A DNA stretch of 64,000 nucleotides from Devosia sp. (GTDB taxonomy: Bacteria; Pseudomonadota; Alphaproteobacteria; Rhizobiales; Devosiaceae): assembly GCF_024707125.1 (NCBI RefSeq), contig NZ_JANQAH010000005.1, positions 62,001-126,000 of the forward strand, in the 5' to 3' direction. How positions within the stretch are numbered: position 1 is the stretch's first letter; every line of letters begins with the position of its first letter. The notes beneath the pieces were generated by a model. That model had not been told where the DNA came from. It searched no databases and saw only the letters and a program-made list of their open reading frames with translations. The position numbers and the translations under genes were made by a program. Positions 20,416-28,635 of the stretch are shown one piece after another.

Positions 20416-22272
20416 ATGTTCAACCGCGTCATCGACTTCTTCGACAATCTCTATTCGCCCGTCGCCCTGGCCAAAAATCGCCAGCCGCCTATGGGCCTCA
20501 CTCCTTTCGTTCGCTACTTCGTCGCCCAGTTCAAAGGCGCCTTCGCGATCCGTATTGGCCTCGTTGCCATCGGTTCGGTCGCCGATGCGCTTATGCCGGT
20601 CTTTGTCGGCATGGTGGTGGGCATGCTGGCGACTACAAATCCCGGCGAAATTTTCGACCAGCACACCCAGACCTTCCTCTGGATGGTCTTCGTCGTCGTC
20701 ATCGTCCGCCCGCTGACCTTCGTGCTCGACACGCTCGTGCGCAATCACGGCATCGTCCCCAACCTCGTCGATATCGTCCGATGGCAAAGCCACTGGCATG
20801 TCATCCGGCAAAGCTGGACCTTCTTCCAGAACGACTTTGCCGGCCGCATCGCCAACAAGGTCATCCAGGCCGGTGAAGCCATCGAAATCGGCGTCAACCT
20901 CACTATCGACGCGGCCTGGTATGCCCTGGTCTTCGTCGTGGTCGCCATCGTCGTCCTGGCCCAGCTCGATCCGGTTCTTCTGGTGCCGATCGGGGTATGG
21001 CTGCTGCTCTATGCGGTGCTGTTTGCCATCACCATGCCGCTCATCGCCCGCTATTCCGAGGAACTTTCGGAAAGCAAATCGGTGATGACCGGCCGCATCG
21101 TCGACAGCTACACCAATATCCAGACGCTCAAGACCTTCGCCTCCGGCGAGCATGAAGACAAATATGTCGCCGACAGCGTGCTCGACCATGCCGTGAGCTT
21201 CCGCAAACTCATGCGGGTGTTCACCTACATGTGGTCGATCCTGTTCATGCTCAATGCGGGCCTCGTGGTCTCCGTCACCTGGCTGGCCCTCGCCGGCTGG
21301 AACAATGGTGTGCTCACTGCCGCAGCGGTGGCAACGGCGATTCCCTTCGCCCTGCAGATCATGAACATGAGCGGTTGGATCCTCGAAATTGGCTCCAACA
21401 TTTTCCGTCAGATCGGCACGACGCGGGACTCCATGGACACCATCGCCCAGCCCCTGACCATGCTCGACGCGCCTGAGGCCAAGCCTCTCGCCGTCACCAA
21501 GGGTGAGCTGCATTACGACAATGTCAGCTTCAACTATTGGCGCGGCAAGGAAGGCTCGGTCATCGACGAGTTCAGCCTGACGGTAAAGCCGGGCGAAAAG
21601 ATCGGCCTCGTCGGCCGCTCCGGCTCGGGCAAGTCGACGCTGGTGAACCTTGCCCTGCGCATGTTCGACGTGCAGGACGGTTCGATCAAGATCGACGGCA
21701 GCGATGTCCGCTCGGTGACCCAGGAAAGCCTCCGCGCCGCCATCGGCCTTGTCAGTCAGGATACATCCCTGCTGCATCGCTCTGTCCGCGAGAACCTCAA
21801 ATATGGCCGCCAGAACGCGACCGACGAGGAAATGATGCGGGCGGCCGAGCAGGCCAATGTCCACGATGTCATCATGGGTCTGTCCGACCCGCAGGGCCGC
21901 AAGGCCTATGATGCCCATGTGGGCGAGCGCGGCGTAAAGCTCTCCGGCGGCCAGCGCCAGCGCGTCGCCATCGCCCGCGTTCTCCTCAAGAACGCGCCGA
22001 TCCTGGTACTCGACGAAGCCACATCCGCCCTCGATTCCGAAGTGGAAGCGGCGATCCAGGAGCAGCTCACCCAGCTCATGCAGGGCAAGACGGTGATCGC
22101 CATCGCGCATCGCCTGTCGACCATTGCGGCCATGGACCGGCTCGTGGTGCTCGAAAAGGGTCGTATTGTGGAGGAGGGCTCCCACGCCCAACTCCTCGCC
22201 TCGGGCGGCCACTACGCCATGCTCTGGGAACGTCAGTCCGGCGGTTTCTTGGACCTCGAAGCAGCACAATAA
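20416..22272 (+). CDS. ABC exporter, fused membrane and ATPase domains (second of pair)
   Basis: 618 residues with the same plan as the preceding exporter: six membrane helices, then Walker A GRSGSGKST (about 400), LSGGQRQRVAIAR, ILVLDEATSALDS and IAHRLST. The segment MTGRIVDSYTNI is identical in both proteins, so they are tandem paralogues. The start at 20416 has no obvious Shine-Dalgarno. The unit is closed by a clear intrinsic terminator at 22274-22304. Probably a homo- or heterodimeric inner-membrane exporter; the cargo cannot be deduced. Confidence 0.88.
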   Translation: MFNRVIDFFDNLYSPVALAKNRQPPMGLTPFVRYFVAQFKGAFAIRIGLVAIGSVADALMPVFVGMVVGMLATTNPGEIFDQHTQTFLWMVFVVVIVRPLTFVLDTLVRNHGIVPNLVDIVRWQSHWHVIRQSWTFFQNDFAGRIANKVIQAGEAIEIGVNLTIDAAWYALVFVVVAIVVLAQLDPVLLVPIGVWLLLYAVLFAITMPLIARYSEELSESKSVMTGRIVDSYTNIQTLKTFASGEHEDKYVADSVLDHAVSFRKLMRVFTYMWSILFMLNAGLVVSVTWLALAGWNNGVLTAAAVATAIPFALQIMNMSGWILEIGSNIFRQIGTTRDSMDTIAQPLTMLDAPEAKPLAVTKGELHYDNVSFNYWRGKEGSVIDEFSLTVKPGEKIGLVGRSGSGKSTLVNLALRMFDVQDGSIKIDGSDVRSVTQESLRAAIGLVSQDTSLLHRSVRENLKYGRQNATDEEMMRAAEQANVHDVIMGLSDPQGRKAYDAHVGERGVKLSGGQRQRVAIARVLLKNAPILVLDEATSALDSEVEAAIQEQLTQLMQGKTVIAIAHRLSTIAAMDRLVVLEKGRIVEEGSHAQLLASGGHYAMLWERQSGGFLDLEAAQ

Positions 22273-22273
22273 G

Positions 22274-22304
22274 AAAAGGCCCGGTCAATCGACCGGGCCT
22301 TTTT
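22274..22304 (+). terminator. Intrinsic terminator after second ABC exporter
   Basis: The arms AAAAGGCCCGGTC and GACCGGGCCTTTT form a 13-bp stem with an AATC loop, followed by a further T. Classical rho-independent terminator two bases after the stop codon. Confidence 0.9.
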
Positions 22305-22328
22305 GCCTACGATACCCCCACCATCGTC

Positions 22329-22392
22329 ATTGCCGGGCCTGTCCCGGCAATCCATCGCGCCTCCGCATGGGCCACCGGGACAAGCCGGTGGC
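22329..22392. repeat. REP-like double palindrome
   Basis: Two imperfectly related hairpins lie head to head: ATTGCCGGG-CCTGT-CCCGGCAAT (22329-22351) and GCCACCGG-GACAAG-CCGGTGGC (22371-22392), flanked by CGTCAT on the left and ATGACG on the right. The form matches dispersed intergenic palindromes common in alphaproteobacterial genomes. It sits between the convergent ABC exporter and DoxX genes. Confidence 0.6.
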
Positions 22393-22408
22393 GACGACGA
22401 ACATGACG

Positions 22409-22780
22409 CTACCGCACAATTGGAAAGAGGTTTCTCAGCCTCGGCTCCCGCAACCAAAGCGCCGCCCATGCCAAGGTGCCAAGGTAGATGCTGAACAGCG
22501 TATGGCTGAAGAGCGGATTGTCCACCCGCAGGTTTGCTGCCAGCGCGGCGCCAAGCAGTGCGGTCATCAGCACGGCGCCGAGCAGAGCCGTGCGCGGTAT
22601 GATGTAGAGCACCGCGCAGACCACCTCGATAATGCCGATCAGCAGCAGGTATTTCGCCGGCCAACCCACCACTTCCAGCGGCTCAAGCGCCAGCGGTGAA
22701 TTGATGAGTTTGGGTGCAGCCGAAGCCCCCAGAAGAAAGAGCGTCACCAGCGCGCTCAATACCCAACCAGTCCTGATCAT
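22409..22780 (-). CDS. DoxX-like four-helix membrane protein
   Basis: 123 residues with four hydrophobic segments (LSALVTLFLLGASAAPKL, YLLLIGIIEVVCAVLYI, LLGAVLMTALLGAALAA, LFSIYLGTLAWAALWL). The SAAPKL and YLLLIGIIEV segments resemble DoxX-family proteins, whose role is poorly defined. Single gene on the minus strand; no operon partner. Confidence 0.65.
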   Translation of the reverse strand: MIRTGWVLSALVTLFLLGASAAPKLINSPLALEPLEVVGWPAKYLLLIGIIEVVCAVLYIIPRTALLGAVLMTALLGAALAANLRVDNPLFSHTLFSIYLGTLAWAALWLREPRLRNLFPIVR

Positions 22781-22873
22781 TCTTTGCCTCCTGCGGTTCC
22801 GTCATCGTCCGCTCGTTTCTGCGACGAAGCGACAGGGCGGATTTCGACAGGCGCTGCCAGAGATTTATCCAGA

Positions 22874-24856
22874 TCAACTCGCCGCGCCAAAGCGCTGGTT
22901 GTGCTCCGGGCGCCAACCCGCATCGCTTTTTTCGGCGTGAGCGAGGGCCTGTTCCGGCAGCATCGGTCGCCCGAAAAGGTAGCCCTGCATCACCGTGCCA
23001 CCGAGGCCGGCAAGAGCCTCAAGCTGCGCCTCGGTTTCGATCCCCTCGAAAACGCAGGACATGCCCAGGTTCCGGCAGAGATCGACCATGGTCTTGACGA
23101 TGGCGCGGCTGGTCGGATCGCTCGTCACTTCGGCAACAAAGCTGCGATCGATCTTGATCCGGTGCAGCGGCAAGCGCTGCACATGGGTGAGGCTGGAATG
23201 CCCGGTGCCGAAATCGTCGAGGGCAATGCGCGCGCCAAGGCTGAGAAGGCGCGAAAGCGCCTCCTTGGCCTGGTCGAGATCGCGCATGATGGCGGTCTCG
23301 GTGATTTCGAAATCGACGCGGCTCGGGCGCGGCGCGGCCTCCACCTGCGCGATGACGGCATCAATGGCCGCGGGCGAGCCAATGTCATTGGCCGAAAGAT
23401 TGACCGACAGACGCATGCGTCGTGGCAACTGCTCGCTGATCGCCAGCGCCTTGCGCAGCACGATCTGGGTGATTTTTCCGATCTGGCCCATGCGCTCGGC
23501 CATAGGAATGAACTCGGCCGGCGACACTTCGCCCAGGATCGGGCTGCGCCAGCGCGCCAGCACTTCAAAGCCCGTCGTCTCGCCAATGGCAATGTCGAAT
23601 TGCGGCTGCAGCAGGACATAGATCTCTTCGTCGAGATCGGCCGTGTGCAGCAGATGCTCCATGCGCCGGATCTGCCTGAGGTCATGCGCATCGATGGCCG
23701 AAAACACCATGGTGCCGCCCCGTGCGTCGCGCTTGGCGAGCCATCCGGCATAGTCGGCGTGGTCGAACAGCGTTTCCGGCGTGTCCTCCGGCCCCGATGC
23801 GGCAAAGCCGATGGAGGCGGTGACATGAGCCGTACCCAGCGGCAGTTTGACCGGCCGTGCAATGGCCTCGCAAAGGCGCTGGCCGAGCCGCTCCAGATTG
23901 GCCCCCGACGAATTCTCGGTCAGGATCACAGCAAAATTGTCGCTGTCGAGGCGTGCGAGAAAGGAGGAGAACGGCCGGGTGATGTCGATCCGCTGCGCCA
24001 CCTCGATCAGAACCCGGTCACCCATGATTTGACCGAAAACCTCGTTCACCGCCTTGAAGCGATCGAGATTGAGCCGCGCCACTGCGATGGTTTTTCCGTT
24101 TGCCTTGGCGTCCTCCAGGGCTCTTGCCAGCTCCTTCTGAAAGGACCGGCGATTGGGCACCCCGGTCAGGCTGTCGAGCCAGGCAAGGCGGTGGTTTTCA
24201 TCGAGCAATTGCTGCGTCTGCTCCTGCCGGCGCGCCATTTCCTGGCGGGACGCAACCAGCCCGGTAAAGCCGCGATAATTGTCGATGAGGATCGTCGCAA
24301 GGATTGCCGTCACCAGAACCATGTTCAGGGCGATGGCGACGAAGACGGGTTGCCCGGTCAGGGCGAAGAAGGCCGTAAAGGGGATAAGAACGCAGGCGGT
24401 GATCGCCACGGCCGCCAGGCGCACATTGAGCAGGCAGAACATGCAGCCAATGGTGGTGATGGCCATGAAAAAGGCGATGTGCGCCTGCTGCAGGGGGCCG
24501 CCATAGGGATAGAGACTGAGTGCCCAGCCGGAGATGCCCACGGCAATGAGCGGGCCGAGGACCACCATGGCCCTGATATCGCGGCGCGCCTGGTCCGGTG
24601 TGATTGTCGCGCTATCGCTGCGCACCCAACGCAGGATGCGCGAGCCGCAGAGCACGGTGAGCGCTGCGGGGATGAGCAGCGTCAGAAACCTGGGGGCGCC
24701 GGAGAAATGCGTTGCAGCCAGGATGATCATATTGGCCAGCAACATGGCGTACATCAGCGGCACTTGGCGCTTAAGTGCGTGCCATTGGGCCAGCGACAGT
24801 TCTGCCGACCCCGGAGACTCAAAAATGACGCGGCCCAGGCGCCGGAATACTGACAT
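22874..24856 (-). CDS. GGDEF-EAL domain protein, probably c-di-GMP phosphodiesterase
   Basis: 660 residues. The N-terminal ~190 residues hold about five to six membrane segments. A GGDEF domain follows, whose catalytic loop reads RLDSDNF instead of GGDEF, so cyclase activity is unlikely. The C-terminal EAL domain keeps EVLARW, an accepted EAL variant, together with IKIDRSF, DDFGTG and the late SCVFEGIETEAQ segment, so c-di-GMP hydrolysis is plausible, with the degenerate GGDEF perhaps sensing GTP. It would link an unknown membrane signal to motility or biofilm control. Monocistronic, divergent from the mannosidase gene. Confidence 0.88.
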   Translation of the reverse strand: MSVFRRLGRVIFESPGSAELSLAQWHALKRQVPLMYAMLLANMIILAATHFSGAPRFLTLLIPAALTVLCGSRILRWVRSDSATITPDQARRDIRAMVVLGPLIAVGISGWALSLYPYGGPLQQAHIAFFMAITTIGCMFCLLNVRLAAVAITACVLIPFTAFFALTGQPVFVAIALNMVLVTAILATILIDNYRGFTGLVASRQEMARRQEQTQQLLDENHRLAWLDSLTGVPNRRSFQKELARALEDAKANGKTIAVARLNLDRFKAVNEVFGQIMGDRVLIEVAQRIDITRPFSSFLARLDSDNFAVILTENSSGANLERLGQRLCEAIARPVKLPLGTAHVTASIGFAASGPEDTPETLFDHADYAGWLAKRDARGGTMVFSAIDAHDLRQIRRMEHLLHTADLDEEIYVLLQPQFDIAIGETTGFEVLARWRSPILGEVSPAEFIPMAERMGQIGKITQIVLRKALAISEQLPRRMRLSVNLSANDIGSPAAIDAVIAQVEAAPRPSRVDFEITETAIMRDLDQAKEALSRLLSLGARIALDDFGTGHSSLTHVQRLPLHRIKIDRSFVAEVTSDPTSRAIVKTMVDLCRNLGMSCVFEGIETEAQLEALAGLGGTVMQGYLFGRPMLPEQALAHAEKSDAGWRPEHNQRFGAAS

Positions 24857-25025
24857 GGCACTGCCCTTTGTATGACAAGCCTAGGCTTGGATTTCCTAAC
24901 AGATCAGTAAATCTACGGCGGTGGCCTCTTCGGGCAGCAAATTTCGCATTCGCAACGATGCAACAGGCAGCAAAAAACCCTTTTCTGCCCATTGGAAGGC
25001 GCCGCGCTTCCCGCTACAAACGCCT

Positions 25026-25041
25026 CCGAAATCGATTTCGG
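25026..25041. promoter_or_regulatory. 16-bp perfect palindrome, candidate LacI-type operator
   Basis: CCGAAATCGATTTCGG is a perfect even palindrome with a central CG, the form recognised by many LacI-family sugar regulators. It lies 52 bases before the mannosidase start codon. No LacI gene is in the window. Assignment is by form and position only. Confidence 0.5.
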
Positions 25042-25093
25042 TAGTTGATTTGCGACTGCCAGAGGTGCCGGCCGCGGCTGGCAGGAGGACGAC

Positions 25094-27568
25094 TTGACGA
25101 TATCCAGCTTCAACACCGCACTTGATCTCAGCGGCGCCTATGGCCTGACCGCGCCGGCGCGCAACATCACGACGGCAATCACTCTGCCGGGCGACGTGCA
25201 CGGCGCGCTCCTCGCTGCCGATCTCATCCCCGATCCCTATTTCGGCGAGAACGAAAAGGTCGTGATGTGGGTGGGCGAGACGGAATGGCATGTCGAGCGC
25301 CGCTTCGACGCCTCGGCGGCCGATATCGACGGCTACTTGACGCTGACCCTCTCCGAAGTCGATTGCATCGCCACCATCCTGCTCAATGACGAAGTCGTCG
25401 CCCGCACCGACAATAGCTTTGTCCGCAACGACATCGACGTCACCGGCAAGGTGCATCTGGGCGAAAATATCCTGCGCATCGAGTTCGGCGTTGCCCCCGA
25501 TGTCGCCAAGGCGCGCTCGGACGCGCACCCCTTCCCGATCCCCTTCACCTACAATTACCAGACCAATGGGTTGAAGGGCATCCACATGAACTTCATCCGC
25601 AAGGCAGCCTGCCATGCGGGTTGGGACTGGGGCATCTGCACCATGCCCGTCGGCGTCTACGGCACGATGAGCCTGCGCAAATCGCGCCTCGCCCGCCAGG
25701 ACAGTGTCGAGGTCGAACAGACCCACGGCGCCAATTCTGTCGAACTCTCAGTAAGAACCCGCGTCTTCGCCTTCGCCCATGGCGAAGTCGAACTCGAACA
25801 CAAGATCGACGGCCAGACCATCACCGACAAGGTCGCGGTCCAGAAGGGCGAAAACGTCTTCACCCACAATGTGACGATTTCCAATCCAAAAATCTGGTGG
25901 CCAGCCGGGCAGGGTGCCCAGCCGCTTTATGAGCTGACCACCAACCTCGAAGGCGAAGTCACCACCCGCAAGATTGGTCTCCGAAAGCTCGAATGGATCA
26001 TCGAGAAGGACGAGATTGACCACTCGTTCAAGTGCCGCATCAATGGCCGCGACATCACCATGATGGGCGCCAACTGGATTCCGGCCGACGCCATCCCCTC
26101 GCGCGTCACGCCCACGGTCATCCGCGATCTCCTGGAAAGCGCCAAGGCCGCGAACATGAACATGCTCCGCATCTGGGGCGGCGGTCAGTATGAGCCGGAC
26201 TATTTCTACGAGCTCTGCGACGAGCTCGGCATCCTGCTCTGGCACGATTTCATGTTCTCTTGCATGAGCTATCCGTCCGACCGCGAGTTCCTCGCCTCCG
26301 TCGAAACCGAAATCACCCAGCAGGTGCGCCGCCTTTCGCACCACGCCTCCATTGCCCTCTGGTGCGGCGACAACGAGGTCATCGGCTCGCTCAACTGGTA
26401 TCCGGAAACCCGCGCCGAGAAAGAGCGCTACATCGCCAATTACGACCGGCTCAATTCCATGCTGCACCGGATCGTCGAGGACGAAGACCCCGCCCGCCGC
26501 TTCTGGCCGTCCTCGCCCTCGCTCGGCTACATGGACTTTTCCGACGGTTGGCACTCCGATACCCGCGGCGACCTCCATTATTGGGACGTCTGGCACTCGG
26601 CCAAGAGCTTTGACGCCTACCGCACCGTCAATCCGCGCTTTGCCTCCGAATTCGGCTTCCAGTCCTTCACCTCGATGAATGTCATCGAGACCTTCTCGGA
26701 AGAAAAAGACCGCAATCCGTCCTCGCCGGTCATGGAAAACCACCAGCGCAACAATGGCGGCAATGCCCGCATCATCGAGACGATGACGCGCTATTTCCGC
26801 TTCCCGCGCGATTTCGACCAGATGGTGTTCCTCTCCCAGATCCAGCAGGGCCTCGCCATCAAGACCGCCATCGAATACTGGCGCTCCACCAAGCCGCGCT
26901 GCATGGGCACGCTCTATTGGCAGATCAACGACATCTGGCCGGTGGCGAGCTGGTCGAGCCTTGACTACGGCGGGCAGTGGAAGCTGATGCACCACATGGC
27001 CAAGCGCTTCTTCCGCCTCGTCAATGTCGTCGCCGTTCCCAATGCCGATGGCTCCGAGATCACGCTCAAGGGGATCAACGACACCGGCCGCCCGGTCTCG
27101 ATCGCTCTCGAAGTCATCGCCGCGAAAGTCACCGGCGAAAGCCGCGTTGTGTTCTCCGGCAACAGCGCCATCAGCGCCGACGCGGCCATTGGCGTCACGA
27201 CCATTTCCGCCGCGAACCTGGCCGCCGACGAATTCCTCTACTTCACCTGGAAGGACGCGACCGGCACGATCCTCGGCGAAAACGACTATTTCCCGAAACC
27301 CTACAAGGCCTACGAGCTGGTGCAGCCATCCATCTCCGCCGCGTGGTCGGATCGGGATGGTCAGGCCGTGCTGACGCTCTCAAGCGACAAGCCCGCCTTC
27401 TTCGCCACCGCGACAGTCGATATCCCTGGCTATTTCTCGGACAATGCCATCACGCTGCTGCCGGGCCAGCAGGTCGATCTCACCTTCATTCCGCGCCACG
27501 GCGCCAAGGTGACGTCCTCCGATCTCGCCGGCTCGCTGACACTGCGCAATCTCGCGGAGACGTTCTGA
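25094..27568 (+). CDS. Beta-mannosidase, glycoside hydrolase family 2
   Basis: 824 residues starting at a TTG preceded by AGGAGG with a 5-base spacer (25083-25088). It has a jelly-roll N-terminus, an Ig-like linker domain, a TIM-barrel and C-terminal beta domains. The barrel carries LRIWGGGQYEPDYFYELCDE, typical of beta-mannosidases. The acid/base Glu428 is in WCGDNEV and the nucleophile Glu519 in FASEFGF. No signal peptide, so it probably hydrolyses imported mannosides or manno-oligosaccharides in the cytoplasm. An upstream palindrome may allow sugar-dependent control. A terminator follows at 27601. Confidence 0.92.
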   Translation: MTISSFNTALDLSGAYGLTAPARNITTAITLPGDVHGALLAADLIPDPYFGENEKVVMWVGETEWHVERRFDASAADIDGYLTLTLSEVDCIATILLNDEVVARTDNSFVRNDIDVTGKVHLGENILRIEFGVAPDVAKARSDAHPFPIPFTYNYQTNGLKGIHMNFIRKAACHAGWDWGICTMPVGVYGTMSLRKSRLARQDSVEVEQTHGANSVELSVRTRVFAFAHGEVELEHKIDGQTITDKVAVQKGENVFTHNVTISNPKIWWPAGQGAQPLYELTTNLEGEVTTRKIGLRKLEWIIEKDEIDHSFKCRINGRDITMMGANWIPADAIPSRVTPTVIRDLLESAKAANMNMLRIWGGGQYEPDYFYELCDELGILLWHDFMFSCMSYPSDREFLASVETEITQQVRRLSHHASIALWCGDNEVIGSLNWYPETRAEKERYIANYDRLNSMLHRIVEDEDPARRFWPSSPSLGYMDFSDGWHSDTRGDLHYWDVWHSAKSFDAYRTVNPRFASEFGFQSFTSMNVIETFSEEKDRNPSSPVMENHQRNNGGNARIIETMTRYFRFPRDFDQMVFLSQIQQGLAIKTAIEYWRSTKPRCMGTLYWQINDIWPVASWSSLDYGGQWKLMHHMAKRFFRLVNVVAVPNADGSEITLKGINDTGRPVSIALEVIAAKVTGESRVVFSGNSAISADAAIGVTTISAANLAADEFLYFTWKDATGTILGENDYFPKPYKAYELVQPSISAAWSDRDGQAVLTLSSDKPAFFATATVDIPGYFSDNAITLLPGQQVDLTFIPRHGAKVTSSDLAGSLTLRNLAETF

Positions 27569-27600
27569 GTGCCGCCTCTTCCATACTAGAGCATTGACTT

Positions 27601-27643
27601 GGCGGTCCCCATCGCGCATCGGTGCGGGACCGCCTTTTTCTTC
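27601..27643 (+). terminator. Intrinsic terminator after beta-mannosidase
   Basis: GGCGGTCCC (27601-27609) pairs with GGGACCGCC (27626-27634), followed by TTTTT. It separates the mannosidase from the EamA gene. Confidence 0.88.
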
Positions 27644-27720
27644 CTGCCCGGACCAGCCATGTCTCGCCCCCGTATTCTCGGCACGTTCTTGTTCCCTGCC
27701 GGATATGGACTCTCCTGATG

Positions 27721-28635
27721 GCATCCACGGTTTCGCCCATCGAGAGCCGCGCGAACCTGGGCATTGGCCTGGTGCTGATGTCCCAGCTCGTTCTTCTCGT
27801 GCTCGACATCTCGGCCAAGTGGCTGTCAGTCGAAGGCATGGCGACAACGCAGATCGTCTTCATGCGCTACGGCATGCACCTGGCGCTCCTGCTGCTGCTC
27901 TTCCTGCCGGTCAGCGGCTTCAACGTGATGAAGAGCAACAATTGGAAGCTGGAAATCCTGCGCGGTGTCTGCCTTTTGGCGACCACCGGCCTCAATTTCC
28001 TCGCCATGCGCTACCTGCCGCTCACGGTCACCAGCGCCATCCAGTTCACCTCGCCGCTGCTGATCTGCGCCATGTCCGGCCCGCTTCTGGGTGACACGGT
28101 CGGCTGGCGCCGCTGGCTCGCTATCGGCGTTGGTTTCATCGGCATTCTGATCATCGTGCGCCCTGGCTCCGAGGCCTTCCAGCCGGCCGCCCTGTTGAGC
28201 CTCGGCTGCGCCTTCTTCCTGGCGCTCTTTTCCATCCTCACCCGCAAGCTGGCGGGCGTCGACAGCGCTTCAACCCAGCAGTTCTTTGCAGGCGCAACGC
28301 CCGTCATTCTCCTGGCGCCGGTCGCCTTTACGGATTGGGCATGGCCGACCCAGCCGATCTCCTGGGTCGCCTTCTTCATCATGGGCGCAGCGGGCCTTGG
28401 TGGGCACTTCCTCAATTCGGTGGCCCATCGCTTCGCCGCGCCGGCCATCCTTGCCCCGTTCAGCTATCTCAGCCTGCTCTACCTCTCGATCGCCAGCTGG
28501 CTGATTTTCAACCAGCCACCCGACCAGTGGTTCATCCTGGGCGCCGCCATCATCATCTTGAGCGGCCTCTATATCTGGCTGCGCGAACGCCAGCTCTCAA
28601 AGGCCGAGGTTACCCCGGTCAACGAACCGGCCTAG
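27721..28635 (+). CDS. EamA-family (DMT) membrane transporter
   Basis: 304 residues with ten hydrophobic segments in two EamA repeats; the first repeat includes ISAKWLSVEGMATTQIVFMRY and LRGVCLLATTGLNFLAMRYLPL. The ATG at 27721 is used because the longer in-frame start at 27622 overlaps the upstream terminator. Members export amino acids, purines or other metabolites; the substrate is not readable from sequence. Its TAG stop shares CTAG with the stop of the convergent NDH-2-like gene. Confidence 0.85.
   Translation, partial: ASTVSPIESRANLGIGLVLMSQLVLLVLDISAKWLSVEGMATTQIVFMRYGMHLALLLLLFLPVSGFNVMKSNNWKLEILRGVCLLATTGLNFLAMRYLPLTVTSAIQFTSPLLICAMSGPLLGDTVGWRRWLAIGVGFIGILIIVRPGSEAFQPAALLSLGCAFFLALFSILTRKLAGVDSASTQQFFAGATPVILLAPVAFTDWAWPTQPISWVAFFIMGAAGLGGHFLNSVAHRFAAPAILAPFSYLSLLYLSIASWLIFNQPPDQWFILGAAIIILSGLYIWLRERQLSKAEVTPVNEPA

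Noticed and set aside
22784-24853. Long plus-strand frame opposite the GGDEF-EAL gene
   Set aside because: Shadow frame; no recognisable domain.
10000-25000. dif recombination site, suspected because of the skew change
   Set aside because: No sequence resembling an alphaproteobacterial dif was recognised in the intergenic regions here.
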